A program made the translations under genes and the position numbers. From positions 1 through 21,798 of the forward strand of contig DATIHR010000029.1 in NCBI GenBank assembly GCA_035480575.1: a stretch of DNA of 21,798 bases, read 5' to 3'. The notes below the pieces were generated by a model. The model saw only the letters and a program-made list of their open reading frames with translations. It was not told where the DNA came from and ran no database searches. Positions 7,333 to 15,531 of this stretch are shown in pieces (within the stretch, counting starts at the first letter, position 1; every line of letters begins with the position of its first letter). The DNA is from PMNU01 sp035480575. GTDB taxonomy: Bacteria; Patescibacteriota; Saccharimonadia; Saccharimonadales; UBA4665.

Positions 7333-7704
7333 TTAAGATGTCGTCTTAAGGGTATGGTCAACGATTTCCATGAGTTCTTTAGGGGTGTATTCCGATTTTG
7401 TTAGGTACAGGCTGGCACCAAGTGCCGATAGCTCGGTCCTAAGTGTAGGGTTGTCCATGTTTGTAAACACGATAACTTTGGTTTGCGGATGCTTTTTTAG
7501 GTCGAACTGCTTTAAAAACTCCATGCCGTTTACTTCTGGCATTAGTAAATCCAGGAGAATCAAGTCGGGAGTACGCTGGCCAACCTGCCACAGCGCTTCG
7601 GTGCCGTTTTTGGCAAGCAGGGCTTCATGCCCGGCCTCTTGTACGGCCATGCTATAGATTTTTTGTAAGCTAGGGTAATCTTCGACTATCAAAATTAGAG
7701 CCAT
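7333..7704 (-). CDS. Stand-alone response regulator paired with the histidine kinase
   Basis: This 123-residue CheY-like receiver has Glu8-Asp9, phospho-acceptor Asp52 (LILLDLLMP), Thr81 and Lys103, and no output domain. It is closely similar to the plus-strand regulator at 6951: both share VEDYPSLQKIY and the same residue spacing, so they are paralogues. It follows the kinase gene directly, with AGGAG (7714-7710) overlapping the kinase stop and 5 nt before its ATG, indicating co-translation. It is therefore the likely cognate partner of that kinase. No effector domain means the output is a protein interaction or a second relay step. Confidence 0.92.
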   Translation of the reverse strand: MALILIVEDYPSLQKIYSMAVQEAGHEALLAKNGTEALWQVGQRTPDLILLDLLMPEVNGMEFLKQFDLKKHPQTKVIVFTNMDNPTLRTELSALGASLYLTKSEYTPKELMEIVDHTLKTTS

Positions 7705-7712
7705 ATGTTCTC

Positions 7713-9506
7713 CTATTTCTTCGGCAATCTTACTATAAACGTTGCGCCTAAGCCAGGCGCGGACTTGGCTTCGATGGTCCCCTCATGCAGCTCGACCAAT
7801 TGCTTCACCAGATACAAACCCAAGCCACTCCCCTGGGCTTTGACCGATTTAGGGTTAGGCAAGCGAGAGAACTTTTTAAAGAGTTGATCCATGTCGTGCG
7901 GGTCAATGCCGTACCCCTGGTCTTTAACCCGTACTATAACTTCGTTCGTTGCGTTCTCTAGCGATGCTATAATTTCCGTCTCGTCCGGTGAGTATTTCAT
8001 GGCATTACTAATGAGATTTTCTATTACCATGTGCATTTTCTCTGAATCCACCAGTGCAACTATCGACTTTTCTGATACATTAACCGTTATTTTTTGTTTG
8101 TGTTCTAGTGCAATGGCATGGAGCTGCTTGGCGATCTTCTTGGTCATTTTAACTAGGTCAACCTCGGTCCTGGACAGCTGTATTTGGTGGCTTTCAGCCT
8201 GAGATATAGATAAAATCTGATTAATAAGGCGAAGCTGCTGCTCGTTCTCTTCGTAAGCCGATTGTAATAAATCCTTTTGCTTTGCGCTCAGCGGCTCCGT
8301 CGTGCCATCTAACAGCAACGCCAAGAATCCCTTTACGGCGCTTGCGGGCGTGCGCAGTTGGTGCGACGTCAAAAGGATAAACTCGGTCTTCATTTTATCG
8401 AGTTTCTCGAGGTTGCCGGCCATAATGTTAAAGGTATGCGCAAGAATACCAAACTCGTTATCGCCGTTATTAGACCTAACCTGGTGAACCCGCTGGCTAA
8501 GGTCGCCTTTGCTAAGCGCAGCGGCGGCAATGGACATAGTAATGAGGGGGTCAGTAATAAGGCGGGCTGCGTAGAGCGCTACGAACACGCTAAATACTAA
8601 TATGACAAATGTAAGTAGCAGAAAGGTATCGCGCAAATTATAGAGTGGCTGGTACATTTCGGCACGTTCAACCTCAACCGTCATACCCCAATGTGTCCCC
8701 TTAATTGGCCGCACGGCTGCAATAACCGACTTGCCCTGGTAGTTTGTCGCATTGGAAAATGTGCGTGCAAACCCATTTATTGCCTGGAATATTGGCTGGC
8801 TGGTTTTGTGGCCGTCGGCCGTTCGGCTCAACAGTGCTGTTTTGTCGAACCGTAAGGGCGCTACATAGAGCGCATTGCCGTTAGCTTCACGCCTGGCTAG
8901 GGTAGTTTCGCCTGTGTTGCCCAGCCCAGAATAATCGGTAACGACCGATTGCAGGTCCTCGGCACTAGCGTCAATAACAATAATACCAATGGCATTCTTG
9001 TGGTACAGTATTGGGCCCACAAGATTAATATGGGGCTGCCCTGCGGCATCCGTAAATAGATAATCTGTGGAATTATTTCTTGTGGCCGCCTCCTTAAAGT
9101 AATTTTTATGTGCATAATCTTGCCCTACGACAGATTGCATCGTCGAGGCAACAACCTTGCCCTCAAGACTTAATATCGTAATATCCCTGTACTTCGGCGT
9201 CTGTGCTTTTGAGGTGGTGATTGTCGATGTTAAAAGCGCCAGGTCTTCGGGATGTTTAGAGTGATTGTAGCGATCGAGCGTAGTAGGCAAGAGTACTCGG
9301 CTCGTAAAGCCTGCCAATTGTGTCTTGTTCTGTTTGACTATATCTTCTACCCGCCGTTGCTGGACGTCTGCCTGGTACTCTAGCTTGGTTACAGATTGAT
9401 CGACTATGTAGTGCCGAAACCCAAAGTAGAGGATACCGCCAATTAATAGGGTCGGCACTAACGTCAGCCCCAGAAACCACACGATAATCTTCTGAACAAT
9501 CGACAT
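7713..9506 (-). CDS. Membrane sensor histidine kinase with extracytoplasmic dCache-like domain
   Basis: The 597-residue kinase has a transmembrane helix at residues 6-30, an extracytoplasmic region of about 255 residues with dCache/PAS-like pattern (ITILSLEGKVVAST, VGQDYAHKNYFKEA), and a second transmembrane helix at 294-316. A HAMP linker follows to about 370. The HisKA domain has phospho-acceptor His382 (LTSHQLRTP), and the HATPase domain has its N box at 493-505 (Asn497, Asn501), DQGYGI at 529-534 and GSGLGL at 559-564. All catalytic motifs are intact. It is the middle gene of a minus-strand operon with a polytopic membrane protein upstream and a response regulator downstream. The sensor presumably binds a small ligand at the surface; I cannot tell which. 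Confidence 0.93.
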   Translation of the reverse strand: MSIVQKIIVWFLGLTLVPTLLIGGILYFGFRHYIVDQSVTKLEYQADVQQRRVEDIVKQNKTQLAGFTSRVLLPTTLDRYNHSKHPEDLALLTSTITTSKAQTPKYRDITILSLEGKVVASTMQSVVGQDYAHKNYFKEAATRNNSTDYLFTDAAGQPHINLVGPILYHKNAIGIIVIDASAEDLQSVVTDYSGLGNTGETTLARREANGNALYVAPLRFDKTALLSRTADGHKTSQPIFQAINGFARTFSNATNYQGKSVIAAVRPIKGTHWGMTVEVERAEMYQPLYNLRDTFLLLTFVILVFSVFVALYAARLITDPLITMSIAAAALSKGDLSQRVHQVRSNNGDNEFGILAHTFNIMAGNLEKLDKMKTEFILLTSHQLRTPASAVKGFLALLLDGTTEPLSAKQKDLLQSAYEENEQQLRLINQILSISQAESHQIQLSRTEVDLVKMTKKIAKQLHAIALEHKQKITVNVSEKSIVALVDSEKMHMVIENLISNAMKYSPDETEIIASLENATNEVIVRVKDQGYGIDPHDMDQLFKKFSRLPNPKSVKAQGSGLGLYLVKQLVELHEGTIEAKSAPGLGATFIVRLPKK

Positions 9507-9514
9507 ATCAATAC

Positions 9515-10495
9515 CTATCCTGGTTCAGTTTTTGAAGCGGGCGTTTGCAACTTCCTGACACCACTTGCAACCAGCCCAAAGCCGAAGGCAAGAAGGCCAA
9601 GGAGAACGTACAGTATGCCAAGAATAGCCCCTAGGTTAAGGCTTGCGAGTCGGCCATTACCAAGCGAAGCCAGCACCTGTGTCAGTATGGTAATGGCCAC
9701 AATAATAATTATCCCGTTATAGAAGCTCACAAGCGCCGGCCGATTGATTGATTTAGAATAGTGCGAATAGTGTTCTAAGTTAAGTACAAATAGAAGGCCC
9801 AAGGACCATGTCGCTATAACTGGCAAAATAATTGTGCCGATAATCATACTGTCGGGTAAAAAGTACGTCGGCTGCACTGATGGGTCCAACGAAGCCTGCC
9901 GCGTAGGGTTGGCAAAAATCATAAACAAGTAAAAAACACTAAATAGCGCGACCGGAAAAAACACCGTGGTAGCCTTTGCAAGTCGTGTAACCCTGGGTGT
10001 TATTTGGGAAACTATCTGCGATGACCCCATAAACATGAACAAAAAACCTAGTAATGGGAAGAATATGCCCATGTAATTTTTAAATATGTTCCAGCCAGGG
10101 CTTGTGGAGTCATGGCTAATGTACACATAGACGGCCCCAACTAAGGTGGGAACAACGAGGCTGGCGACTAACGCAAATAAACCATGCGAAATTTTTACAA
10201 AGCCATCACGCTCGGCACCTGGTGGCTGTTTTTGTGTAAACGCCCGCAAATGCAGCCAGCCCGAAACGGCAAATAGCCAACAAATAAGATAGGGGAGCGA
10301 TACGCTTACAATCAGTAGGCTCAGTGTCAGGGTAGAGATATGGTATTTCTCGAGGGAAGGGCCTTGTGGGGTTAATAATGTAATACCGCAATACACTCCC
10401 CAGAGTAGTACAACGAGAACCGTAAATCGCCACCTCGATTTAAGCTTAAGCATTAGTAATAAGTATAGCACCATAGCCAATGGCCAGACATGCAT
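9515..10495 (-). CDS. Polytopic membrane protein, operon partner of the kinase
   Basis: This 326-residue protein has eight or nine predicted transmembrane helices (about residues 23-41, 53-82, 102-127, 139-162, 175-197, 219-243, 257-279 and 287-312, plus a possible short one at the N-terminus) and almost no soluble domain. I recognise no transporter or enzyme motif. It ends 8 bp before the kinase gene, so the two are almost certainly co-transcribed. 7TM-type input modules can feed kinases, so a sensory or signal-presenting role is plausible (inference). The start is uncertain: the ATG at 10495 has no clear ribosome site, and another in-frame ATG lies seven codons later. Confidence 0.8.
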   Translation of the reverse strand: MHVWPLAMVLYLLLMLKLKSRWRFTVLVVLLWGVYCGITLLTPQGPSLEKYHISTLTLSLLIVSVSLPYLICWLFAVSGWLHLRAFTQKQPPGAERDGFVKISHGLFALVASLVVPTLVGAVYVYISHDSTSPGWNIFKNYMGIFFPLLGFLFMFMGSSQIVSQITPRVTRLAKATTVFFPVALFSVFYLFMIFANPTRQASLDPSVQPTYFLPDSMIIGTIILPVIATWSLGLLFVLNLEHYSHYSKSINRPALVSFYNGIIIIVAITILTQVLASLGNGRLASLNLGAILGILYVLLGLLAFGFGLVASGVRKLQTPASKTEPG

Positions 10496-10505
10496 ATCGC
10501 TTTAC

Positions 10506-10535
10506 TTTACGCTACGCTACTAATCAGGTTTTAAT
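10506..10535 (+). promoter_or_regulatory. Promoter of the coiled-coil gene at 10563
   Basis: TTTACG (10506-10511) and TTTAAT (10530-10535) are 18 bp apart and match the bacterial consensus at four and five of six positions. AGGAGG (10551-10556) follows 6 nt before the ATG, so this transcript would carry a normal leader, unlike several neighbours. Confidence 0.4.
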
Positions 10536-10562
10536 AGTAGGTACGTAAAGAGGAGGGCAGCG

Positions 10563-10847
10563 ATGGAAAATATTCGACAAGACGTCATTAAGACACAGCG
10601 CAAGATTAATGACCTTATGGACAATGCCGGGCACGCGGCTGCTGTTACGCTACGCCGTGAGGTACAAGCACTCGAGGACGACCTACAAGTTAAGCGGCAC
10701 GCACATACCATAGAGGACCGAGTAAAACGCATAATACATCTTCTGGAAGGCGAGGCAAAACAGGCTCGTATTATGGACTATGAGCACCTGGATATGTTCC
10801 GCAAATATTTTGAAGACTTACGCCGAACACTCCGTAACATGGCGTAG
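10563..10847 (+). CDS. Small all-helical coiled-coil protein
   Basis: The 94-residue product is highly charged and predicted almost wholly helical, with coiled-coil spacing at residues 3-55 (QRKINDLMDNAG, REVQALEDDLQVKRH) and again at 55-93 (EDRVKRIIHLLEGEAKQ). There is no signal peptide, membrane segment or cysteine. The start is firm: AGGAGG lies 6 nt upstream. It meets the 320-aa gene convergently with no bases between the stops. I do not recognise it. Length and helix content resemble small scaffold or regulator proteins, but no specific function follows. Confidence 0.75.
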   Translation: MENIRQDVIKTQRKINDLMDNAGHAAAVTLRREVQALEDDLQVKRHAHTIEDRVKRIIHLLEGEAKQARIMDYEHLDMFRKYFEDLRRTLRNMA

Positions 10848-11810
10848 CTAGTAGTAATCGCCATTTTTATCTGGCATCAGTGGCGCAAGATCACGAATAA
10901 GTAGGTCGCGGTCCATACCGACCGCATCTGCAAGGTCGGCAACATCTTTTAGCACGTTCGCAAGTACGTCGGGGCTCAATTTGTCCAGGCCGGGATACGC
11001 TGCCTGCAATCGCTCCAAAGGAATGTCGGTAATGTGTGCGACTTGTTCGTAGCGCTCAGGATGTTGTAAGTCGGCACCCAGCCGTTCAGTGGTATCGACT
11101 CGCGGCACCACAATAGCCGTGGCACCATTGGCTACCTTCGCTATTCTAGCGCGATATCTCCGCTCGGCGGCTTTGCCTAGGTCTACGAATCTCTCGTCAC
11201 TAGAAGTCGCCCTATTGACAAACGTCGTGGGCGAACCGAGCAATACCGCCCGCAAATCCAAGCCCGCATCCGCTAGCAGTTGCACTCCGCGCTCAAAATC
11301 GTCCAACGACACATCGTACAGATGGCGACCCGTAGTCATAGCCTCTTCTATGTCGTCTTCCCCGACAATAGCCAACAACTTGCGGCTTAGGTCGATGGCC
11401 TGGCTAGGGCGCCTAGCGCTTGTACACGCCACCTCCAAGCCGTTCCGTCTGCCGCGCTGAGTATCGCCGAGCAACAAATTATAAAACCGACGCCGAGCAT
11501 GCCGTTGCACACTTGAGATGTTAGAAAATGCAGAAAAGGTCCCGACGGCGCCCGTATGCTTATCACGTTCAAGCGCCTGGCGGGCAGACTGCAGCCCACC
11601 AACGACATTCGCGTAGTAATTAAGCTTTGTAACGAGCTCGTCATCTAACTGCTGATAGCGCGGCAAAACAACGCCCATCCACGGCGCGTCCTGCTCCAAA
11701 GTCAATTCGGGTATATTCGTACCCTCAAGCAAACGAACCTCGGTAGGAGACACCGGCGCCTCGTTAGACGACGGCGGTACAGCTGGCGGGGATGGATCAC
11801 GTTCAGTCAT
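10848..11810 (-). CDS. Hypothetical 320-residue protein
   Basis: I recognise no family. The N-terminal 45 residues are Pro/Ser/Glu-rich and probably disordered (PSPPAVPPSSNEAPVSP). Residues 50-110 form helices rich in Gln/Arg (LVTKLNYYANVVGGLQSARQ). The middle has several Arg-rich helices, and the C-terminus repeats helices such as LSPDVLANVLKDVADLADAV. No signal peptide, membrane segment, nucleotide-binding motif or catalytic signature is visible. The acidic end MPDKNGDYY is unusual. It is transcribed alone; AT-rich sequence with possible -10 elements lies 10-20 nt before the ATG, and no ribosome site is obvious. Confidence 0.72.
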   Translation of the reverse strand: MTERDPSPPAVPPSSNEAPVSPTEVRLLEGTNIPELTLEQDAPWMGVVLPRYQQLDDELVTKLNYYANVVGGLQSARQALERDKHTGAVGTFSAFSNISSVQRHARRRFYNLLLGDTQRGRRNGLEVACTSARRPSQAIDLSRKLLAIVGEDDIEEAMTTGRHLYDVSLDDFERGVQLLADAGLDLRAVLLGSPTTFVNRATSSDERFVDLGKAAERRYRARIAKVANGATAIVVPRVDTTERLGADLQHPERYEQVAHITDIPLERLQAAYPGLDKLSPDVLANVLKDVADLADAVGMDRDLLIRDLAPLMPDKNGDYY

Positions 11811-11827
11811 TGCGAATAGCGTAATAG

Positions 11828-12166
11828 TATTACACGTTTTTCACAAGAGGGTGGGTAGACGCAGCTAAAGCAAGCGGGGCGACAAAACGTATACAAGCCG
11901 GTAAGGAGCCCCACTGGCAGCAATGGCAGGGGCTAACTCAAGCCGAAGCAAGCTATCCCGCTATCGTTCGTCGTACCGAAAAAATAAACAACGAAACGCA
12001 TGATACATGGCTGGCTGGCCAAGGGGGTGCCATAACTGAACTGTGCGGCTACGCCATGTTAAGTGGCGACAACGAAGCCGCCGCCCGCTATGCCCATCTA
12101 GCCCGCGCGCGGGACCAAGACCTTAGAGTCGTTCGTAGCGAGCCGCCCGCCAGGCGAGGTCAATAG
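11828..12166 (+). pseudogene. Coding-like frame without a start codon, probable gene remnant
   Basis: A frame stays open from just after the TAG at 11825-11827 to the TAG at 12164-12166 (112 codons). It has no ATG, GTG or TTG until the ATG at 12056, which leaves 36 residues. The translation looks protein-like, for example HDTWLAGQGGAITELCGYAM and AARYAHLARARDQDLRVV, suggesting an amphipathic helical C-terminus. Its last 44 bases overlap the end of the minus-strand PilX-like gene. The simplest reading is the 3' part of a gene whose 5' end was deleted, covering most of the otherwise empty 11811-12122 gap. A non-standard start or a chance frame are alternatives. Confidence 0.4.
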
Positions 12167-13523
12167 GGATTTGACTAACCGGAAACGCAGTGTCCATTGC
12201 AAGATCAAACGGCGTGCCAGAGTTACTTGCAATGTAAAGGTTCTTACCAGCTACACCGCCCAGGGCAGGTGACGAGCCGAACTTTGTTTTATCAATACAC
12301 AGTCCATTCATAGCCAAAAAATAGAGTGCCGGCGCTGCGGTTGTGCCACTGTTGCCTAAATATATAGACCCACCATACGGACACGCCGAAGCCTTGGACG
12401 ACGGGTCGGTGCCATAGACGATAAGGGCAATGGGGCCGCTACCACTGGCCGTATCTACTTCGTCAAAATTAACCGTACCTTCCACAAATATATACCTAAG
12501 GCTCGTGCTTGGGTTATAAAACGTTGGCGTACACGCAGCTGCCGAGCATAAGTTGGCCCGTACATGTACGTTATCGGTAATATTGTACTGGTTAGAGCCG
12601 AGCGCCAGACTGCCGGATGTGCCGCACGTCGAGGCGACATTGCTTGACGAATCGGGGTAATGCGACCGCTTGCTAATAGAGGGGATGGTGCGGGGCGAGG
12701 CACCAGTAGTCCAATCGTTACAGTTGTTAGCATCGGTGTACGTGTTATCCATAAACTGGCTCCAGGGGATGTACATGGATTGCACTGTGCCAATAGTGCC
12801 TTGGTTTGCGGACACATCAAAGTTGCTGTTACTGGTATTGCCTGGTGGCGAAATACAGTTGTTATAAGCAAGCAGCAACTTGGTCTTGGTTTGGCCTGGT
12901 GTACTAAAGCTCGTTGGTTTTACCAGGTTACCCGTGCCGCCAATAGAGCAATTACTTGCGCTGGTGTTTTTGCCGGCTACCGTAATATTTTCGGCGATTA
13001 AGTTGGTGGTGTTTTTGTTCATATTAATAAAGCCGTTCACATATACGTCTTTGGCTTTAATGTCTTTAACGCCGCTGGCTATGTCGACAATATTACGGCT
13101 AACCATAGAAGATGCTGTTGTGGTAGAGGTGCGCTGGGCCGTAACACGGATGGTGCGCGTATAGCGTGGCGTACTGGCAGCGGCGGGCGCATACACCTTA
13201 CCAACCGCGGTGACGACGCGTTCTTTACTAGTGCTGCCATTCGCAACTGTGGTGCTGTATGTTGCTTTATATTGTGTGGTGTCTAGTAGCGTAACGTCGC
13301 TCGTAGTGCCCGTATAGCTATCGTTGCCGCCATTCAACACCGCGATAGCCGCATCGGCACCTGATTCTGCTGCGTATTGTGCTTGCAGTAGTTGTATGCG
13401 GCCACGCGCACGCGACAAGTTGGCGCTCGCTAGCGACACAATGCCAAATAGCAGCGTCGTCAAAAAAATCATGACCGCTAGGATAGATACGAGTACCGAG
13501 CCGGATTGTTGTTTCGATTTCAC
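12123..13523 (-). CDS. PilX-like minor pilin, second operon
   Basis: This 466-residue protein starts with a short basic leader, Gly8, and a hydrophobic helix (SVLVSILAVMIFLTTLLFGI). It lacks both the aromatic +1 residue and Glu at +5, as in divergent PilX/GspK-type components. AQYAAESGADAAIAVL after the helix matches the PilX pattern. The long Ser/Thr/Asn-rich ectodomain ends in a conserved-looking PIDLAWRAARYERL. Its GTG start shares a base with the upstream TAG stop, showing tight coupling with the PilW-like gene. It is last in an operon with the same three-gene order as 1022-4756 and is its counterpart, although the ectodomains differ. Confidence 0.8.
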   Translation of the reverse strand: MKSKQQSGSVLVSILAVMIFLTTLLFGIVSLASANLSRARGRIQLLQAQYAAESGADAAIAVLNGGNDSYTGTTSDVTLLDTTQYKATYSTTVANGSTSKERVVTAVGKVYAPAAASTPRYTRTIRVTAQRTSTTTASSMVSRNIVDIASGVKDIKAKDVYVNGFINMNKNTTNLIAENITVAGKNTSASNCSIGGTGNLVKPTSFSTPGQTKTKLLLAYNNCISPPGNTSNSNFDVSANQGTIGTVQSMYIPWSQFMDNTYTDANNCNDWTTGASPRTIPSISKRSHYPDSSSNVASTCGTSGSLALGSNQYNITDNVHVRANLCSAAACTPTFYNPSTSLRYIFVEGTVNFDEVDTASGSGPIALIVYGTDPSSKASACPYGGSIYLGNSGTTAAPALYFLAMNGLCIDKTKFGSSPALGGVAGKNLYIASNSGTPFDLAMDTAFPVSQIPIDLAWRAARYERL

Positions 13524-14299
13524 TACGAGTTCCTTAATGCAATGCGCACAACTGTTTGGTTAATCGTATCTTCGCTGCCGTGGAGCTGCGATTTCTTAAA
13601 GACGTTCAGCGTAAATTCGGCAACTTCGACAGCAGGAAAGTCCGGCCCAATATACGCGCCGGTGATCGAATCCACAATAGAGGTGTAATCAATGGTGTTA
13701 GCGGAGCGCGAGAAATAACGGGTAGTGACCGACGATACATTAGTAGCGATGAGTTTATCTATGGGGCAGCTGCTGCTGACCGCAGACGAAGGGCAAGTAG
13801 TAGTCAGCCGGTTAGAGGGCGCTGCGCTGTTGGCCAGTATACGCATACGCAATTCTTTGGTGGTGCCGTCCATATATAGCACAAACTCGTCTTCGTAGGG
13901 CTGGGTGCCATTCATAATAATTGTTTTAGACGTGCTGCGGCTGGGACTTCTAAAATACAGCAGTGGTTTTGCAGTACCTGATGCGCCCATTGCCGTTGTA
14001 CCGGGTATAGCGTGCAATGGCTTCCAATATTGATTGCCCGGTATGGTCGTGTCCGGGTCGCCAACGTGCCCGTCAGCAATGCTGTTTTGCGTAATAAGGC
14101 CAGAGGAGGCGTTAATGGCTTCGCGCAGTCGGTCGCCGGCATTCAAGCGGCCTACAAACGTCTCCATATTCGTGGTTAGCGATGCTGTTGCGCGCCAATA
14201 CTCGAACGCAAACATCATAATCAAACCCGAAAACAGCAACGACACGACCATAACACTAATAAGCTCTGGCAGGGTAAAGCCAGCCTGTTTATGGTTCAT
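13523..14299 (-). CDS. PilW-like minor pilin, second operon
   Basis: A textbook prepilin N-terminus is present: MNHKQAG, cleavage after Gly7, then FTLPELISVM with Glu at mature +5 and a hydrophobic helix to about residue 32. The whole protein is 258 residues. The C-terminal part contains a long globular region with ITGAYIGPDFPAVEVAEFTL near the end, typical of PilW/PilJ-like minor pilins where a beta-rich domain follows the helix. Its ATG overlaps the upstream TGA (ATGA), and its stop touches the next gene's GTG. It would be inserted in the membrane by its helix and processed by a PilD-type peptidase encoded outside this window. Confidence 0.83.
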   Translation of the reverse strand: MNHKQAGFTLPELISVMVVSLLFSGLIMMFAFEYWRATASLTTNMETFVGRLNAGDRLREAINASSGLITQNSIADGHVGDPDTTIPGNQYWKPLHAIPGTTAMGASGTAKPLLYFRSPSRSTSKTIIMNGTQPYEDEFVLYMDGTTKELRMRILANSAAPSNRLTTTCPSSAVSSSCPIDKLIATNVSSVTTRYFSRSANTIDYTSIVDSITGAYIGPDFPAVEVAEFTLNVFKKSQLHGSEDTINQTVVRIALRNS

Positions 14300-14778
14300 A
14301 ATTGGCCAATTCCATTCCGCGTAATGAGCATGCGCATTTTGAGCGGGGTGGCGCTATAGTTTGGCTTTAAAAAGTTCACTTGTATTTGCACTACCTTTGA
14401 GTCTGGGATAGTTGCAAGTGGATCACTGCCCGAAAGCGCGCTGGTGTCGGTAACCGTTAACGATGGCGCATAACTAATGGTCCGGCCAGATGACGAATCT
14501 TCTACTAAAAAGGTATTGTTTGGGTAGCAGTTGGTTGTGCTGGAAAGCGAGCTAAACTCGACCGCTCGGTCCACCTCCGGGCAGGCACTGAGCACCGCAT
14601 ACATTTCGTTTAGCTGGCGGGCGGTAGAGTACGAACGACGCACCGAATTGTAGGCGGTAGCAATGCCAATGACGACAATGGGGAAAATAACACAAGCTAA
14701 CACAAGCTCCACAATAGTGAAACCTTTGCTTGGCCCAGCCTGCCAAGCGCGCAGCCGATTGTATACAAACCCGCGCAT
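14296..14778 (-). CDS. PilV-like minor pilin, second operon
   Basis: The 160-residue protein has a 19-residue charged leader ending in SKG, then FTIVELVLACVIFPIVVIGI, with Glu at mature +5. The small C-terminal domain has two cysteines (ACPEVD, TNCYPNN) that could form a disulfide. It is the first gene of the three-gene minus-strand operon and is far smaller than its positional counterpart at 1022-2584, which carries extra Ig-like domains. The stop overlaps the next start as ATGA. A TACAAT box 10 nt before the ATG suggests its own near-leaderless promoter, although the PNPOx-like gene upstream could also read in. Confidence 0.82.
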   Translation of the reverse strand: MRGFVYNRLRAWQAGPSKGFTIVELVLACVIFPIVVIGIATAYNSVRRSYSTARQLNEMYAVLSACPEVDRAVEFSSLSSTTNCYPNNTFLVEDSSSGRTISYAPSLTVTDTSALSGSDPLATIPDSKVVQIQVNFLKPNYSATPLKMRMLITRNGIGQL

Positions 14779-14788
14779 GCTAATGCTT

Positions 14789-14794
14789 ATTGTA
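14789..14794 (-). promoter_or_regulatory. Candidate -10 box for the second minor-pilin operon
   Basis: TACAAT on the minus strand ends 10 nt before the ATG at 14778, and no Shine-Dalgarno sequence is present. It lies only 7 bp past the stop of the PNPOx-like gene, so this may be a secondary promoter. No good -35 is visible. Confidence 0.3.
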
Positions 14795-14801
14795 ACAGTT
14801 T

Positions 14802-15464
14802 CTAGCTACGAGCCCTAAGCTGCTGGGCGCGCGCCCAGATTTCTTCGGGAGTTAAGGGGTGTTGTACATGGAACTGCTTTGGGTGATCACCGGCTGCGTA
14901 CGCCGATATTGGATAGGTAACTCCAACGTCACGCCTCTCATCCGTTAATGCAGGCTTGACTATATATAATCGTTTCCTCGTAAACTCGCCATTTGGCATA
15001 ATAAATTCGTCTAGATCCCGTTGTTCGTAGTGCGAACGGCGACGGCCCGCGTTAAACTCGCCCAAATAGCGTAATATGCCCTGCCGACCTAATTCCGCCG
15101 GACGCATGCCCAACATTCGTATGTATCCCGTATCCATCTCGCCCGCTTCATGAGGCTCTAAATACTTGTGATGCAACATTACCGTCATGGCTACCGTACC
15201 CATGCTTCGAGCCGTCTCGAGCAGAAACTGAGTATGCGGCGAGTCTTCGTACGACCAGAAGACCACATTCATGCCCGCATCTACGCCTACGCCCGCCATA
15301 GGCGTTATGTGCGGCTGGCCTTCTGCGTTGTTCAGTGCTATATGCACCATGCCTGGGTTATTCACAATGCGTGCAGCATTCGTAACAGCCTGGGCAATCT
15401 CGTCCGGGTCTGCCAACAGATGCCCGAGCTCGGGATGATGATGGTACGGTACTAGTTCGTTCAT
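14802..15464 (-). CDS. Pyridoxamine 5'-phosphate oxidase-like (split-barrel flavin-binding) protein
   Basis: Residues 25-100 of this 220-residue protein resemble the FMN-binding split barrel of the PNPOx-like superfamily: MVHIALNNAEGQPHITPMAG forms two strands followed by VFWSYEDSPHTQFL and GTVAMTVM. The C-terminal half is less typical and ends in charged helices (TPEEIWARAQQL). There is no signal peptide, so it acts in the cytoplasm. Substrate is unknown; the superfamily includes flavin reductases, F420-dependent enzymes and haem-utilisation proteins. It lies between pilA and the second minor-pilin operon without overlap, and looks like a passenger gene. A TATAGT box 10 nt before the ATG and no ribosome site suggest a nearly leaderless transcript. 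Confidence 0.6.
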   Translation of the reverse strand: MNELVPYHHHPELGHLLADPDEIAQAVTNAARIVNNPGMVHIALNNAEGQPHITPMAGVGVDAGMNVVFWSYEDSPHTQFLLETARSMGTVAMTVMLHHKYLEPHEAGEMDTGYIRMLGMRPAELGRQGILRYLGEFNAGRRRSHYEQRDLDEFIMPNGEFTRKRLYIVKPALTDERRDVGVTYPISAYAAGDHPKQFHVQHPLTPEEIWARAQQLRARS

Positions 15465-15474
15465 GAAGTGTTTT

Positions 15475-15503
15475 ACTATAAAACAAAATAGAGCGGATTG
15501 TAA
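15475..15503 (-). promoter_or_regulatory. Promoter of the PNPOx-like gene, overlapping the pilA terminator
   Basis: On the minus strand TTACAA (15503-15498) and TATAGT (15480-15475) are 17 bp apart; the ATG at 15464 follows 10 nt after the -10 box. The -35 element lies inside the loop of the hairpin at 15486-15515, so terminator and promoter share DNA. Confidence 0.4.
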
Positions 15504-15515
15504 TCCGCTCTATTT
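15486..15515 (-). terminator. Intrinsic terminator of pilA
   Basis: AAATAGAGCGGA (15486-15497) and its exact complement (15504-15515) form a 12-bp stem, which can extend by two further bases. On the minus strand it is followed by a T-rich run (TTTTGTTTTA) and lies 16 bp past the pilA stop, as expected for a Rho-independent terminator. Confidence 0.75.
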
Positions 15516-15531
15516 GCGCAGTCTAGACTAT

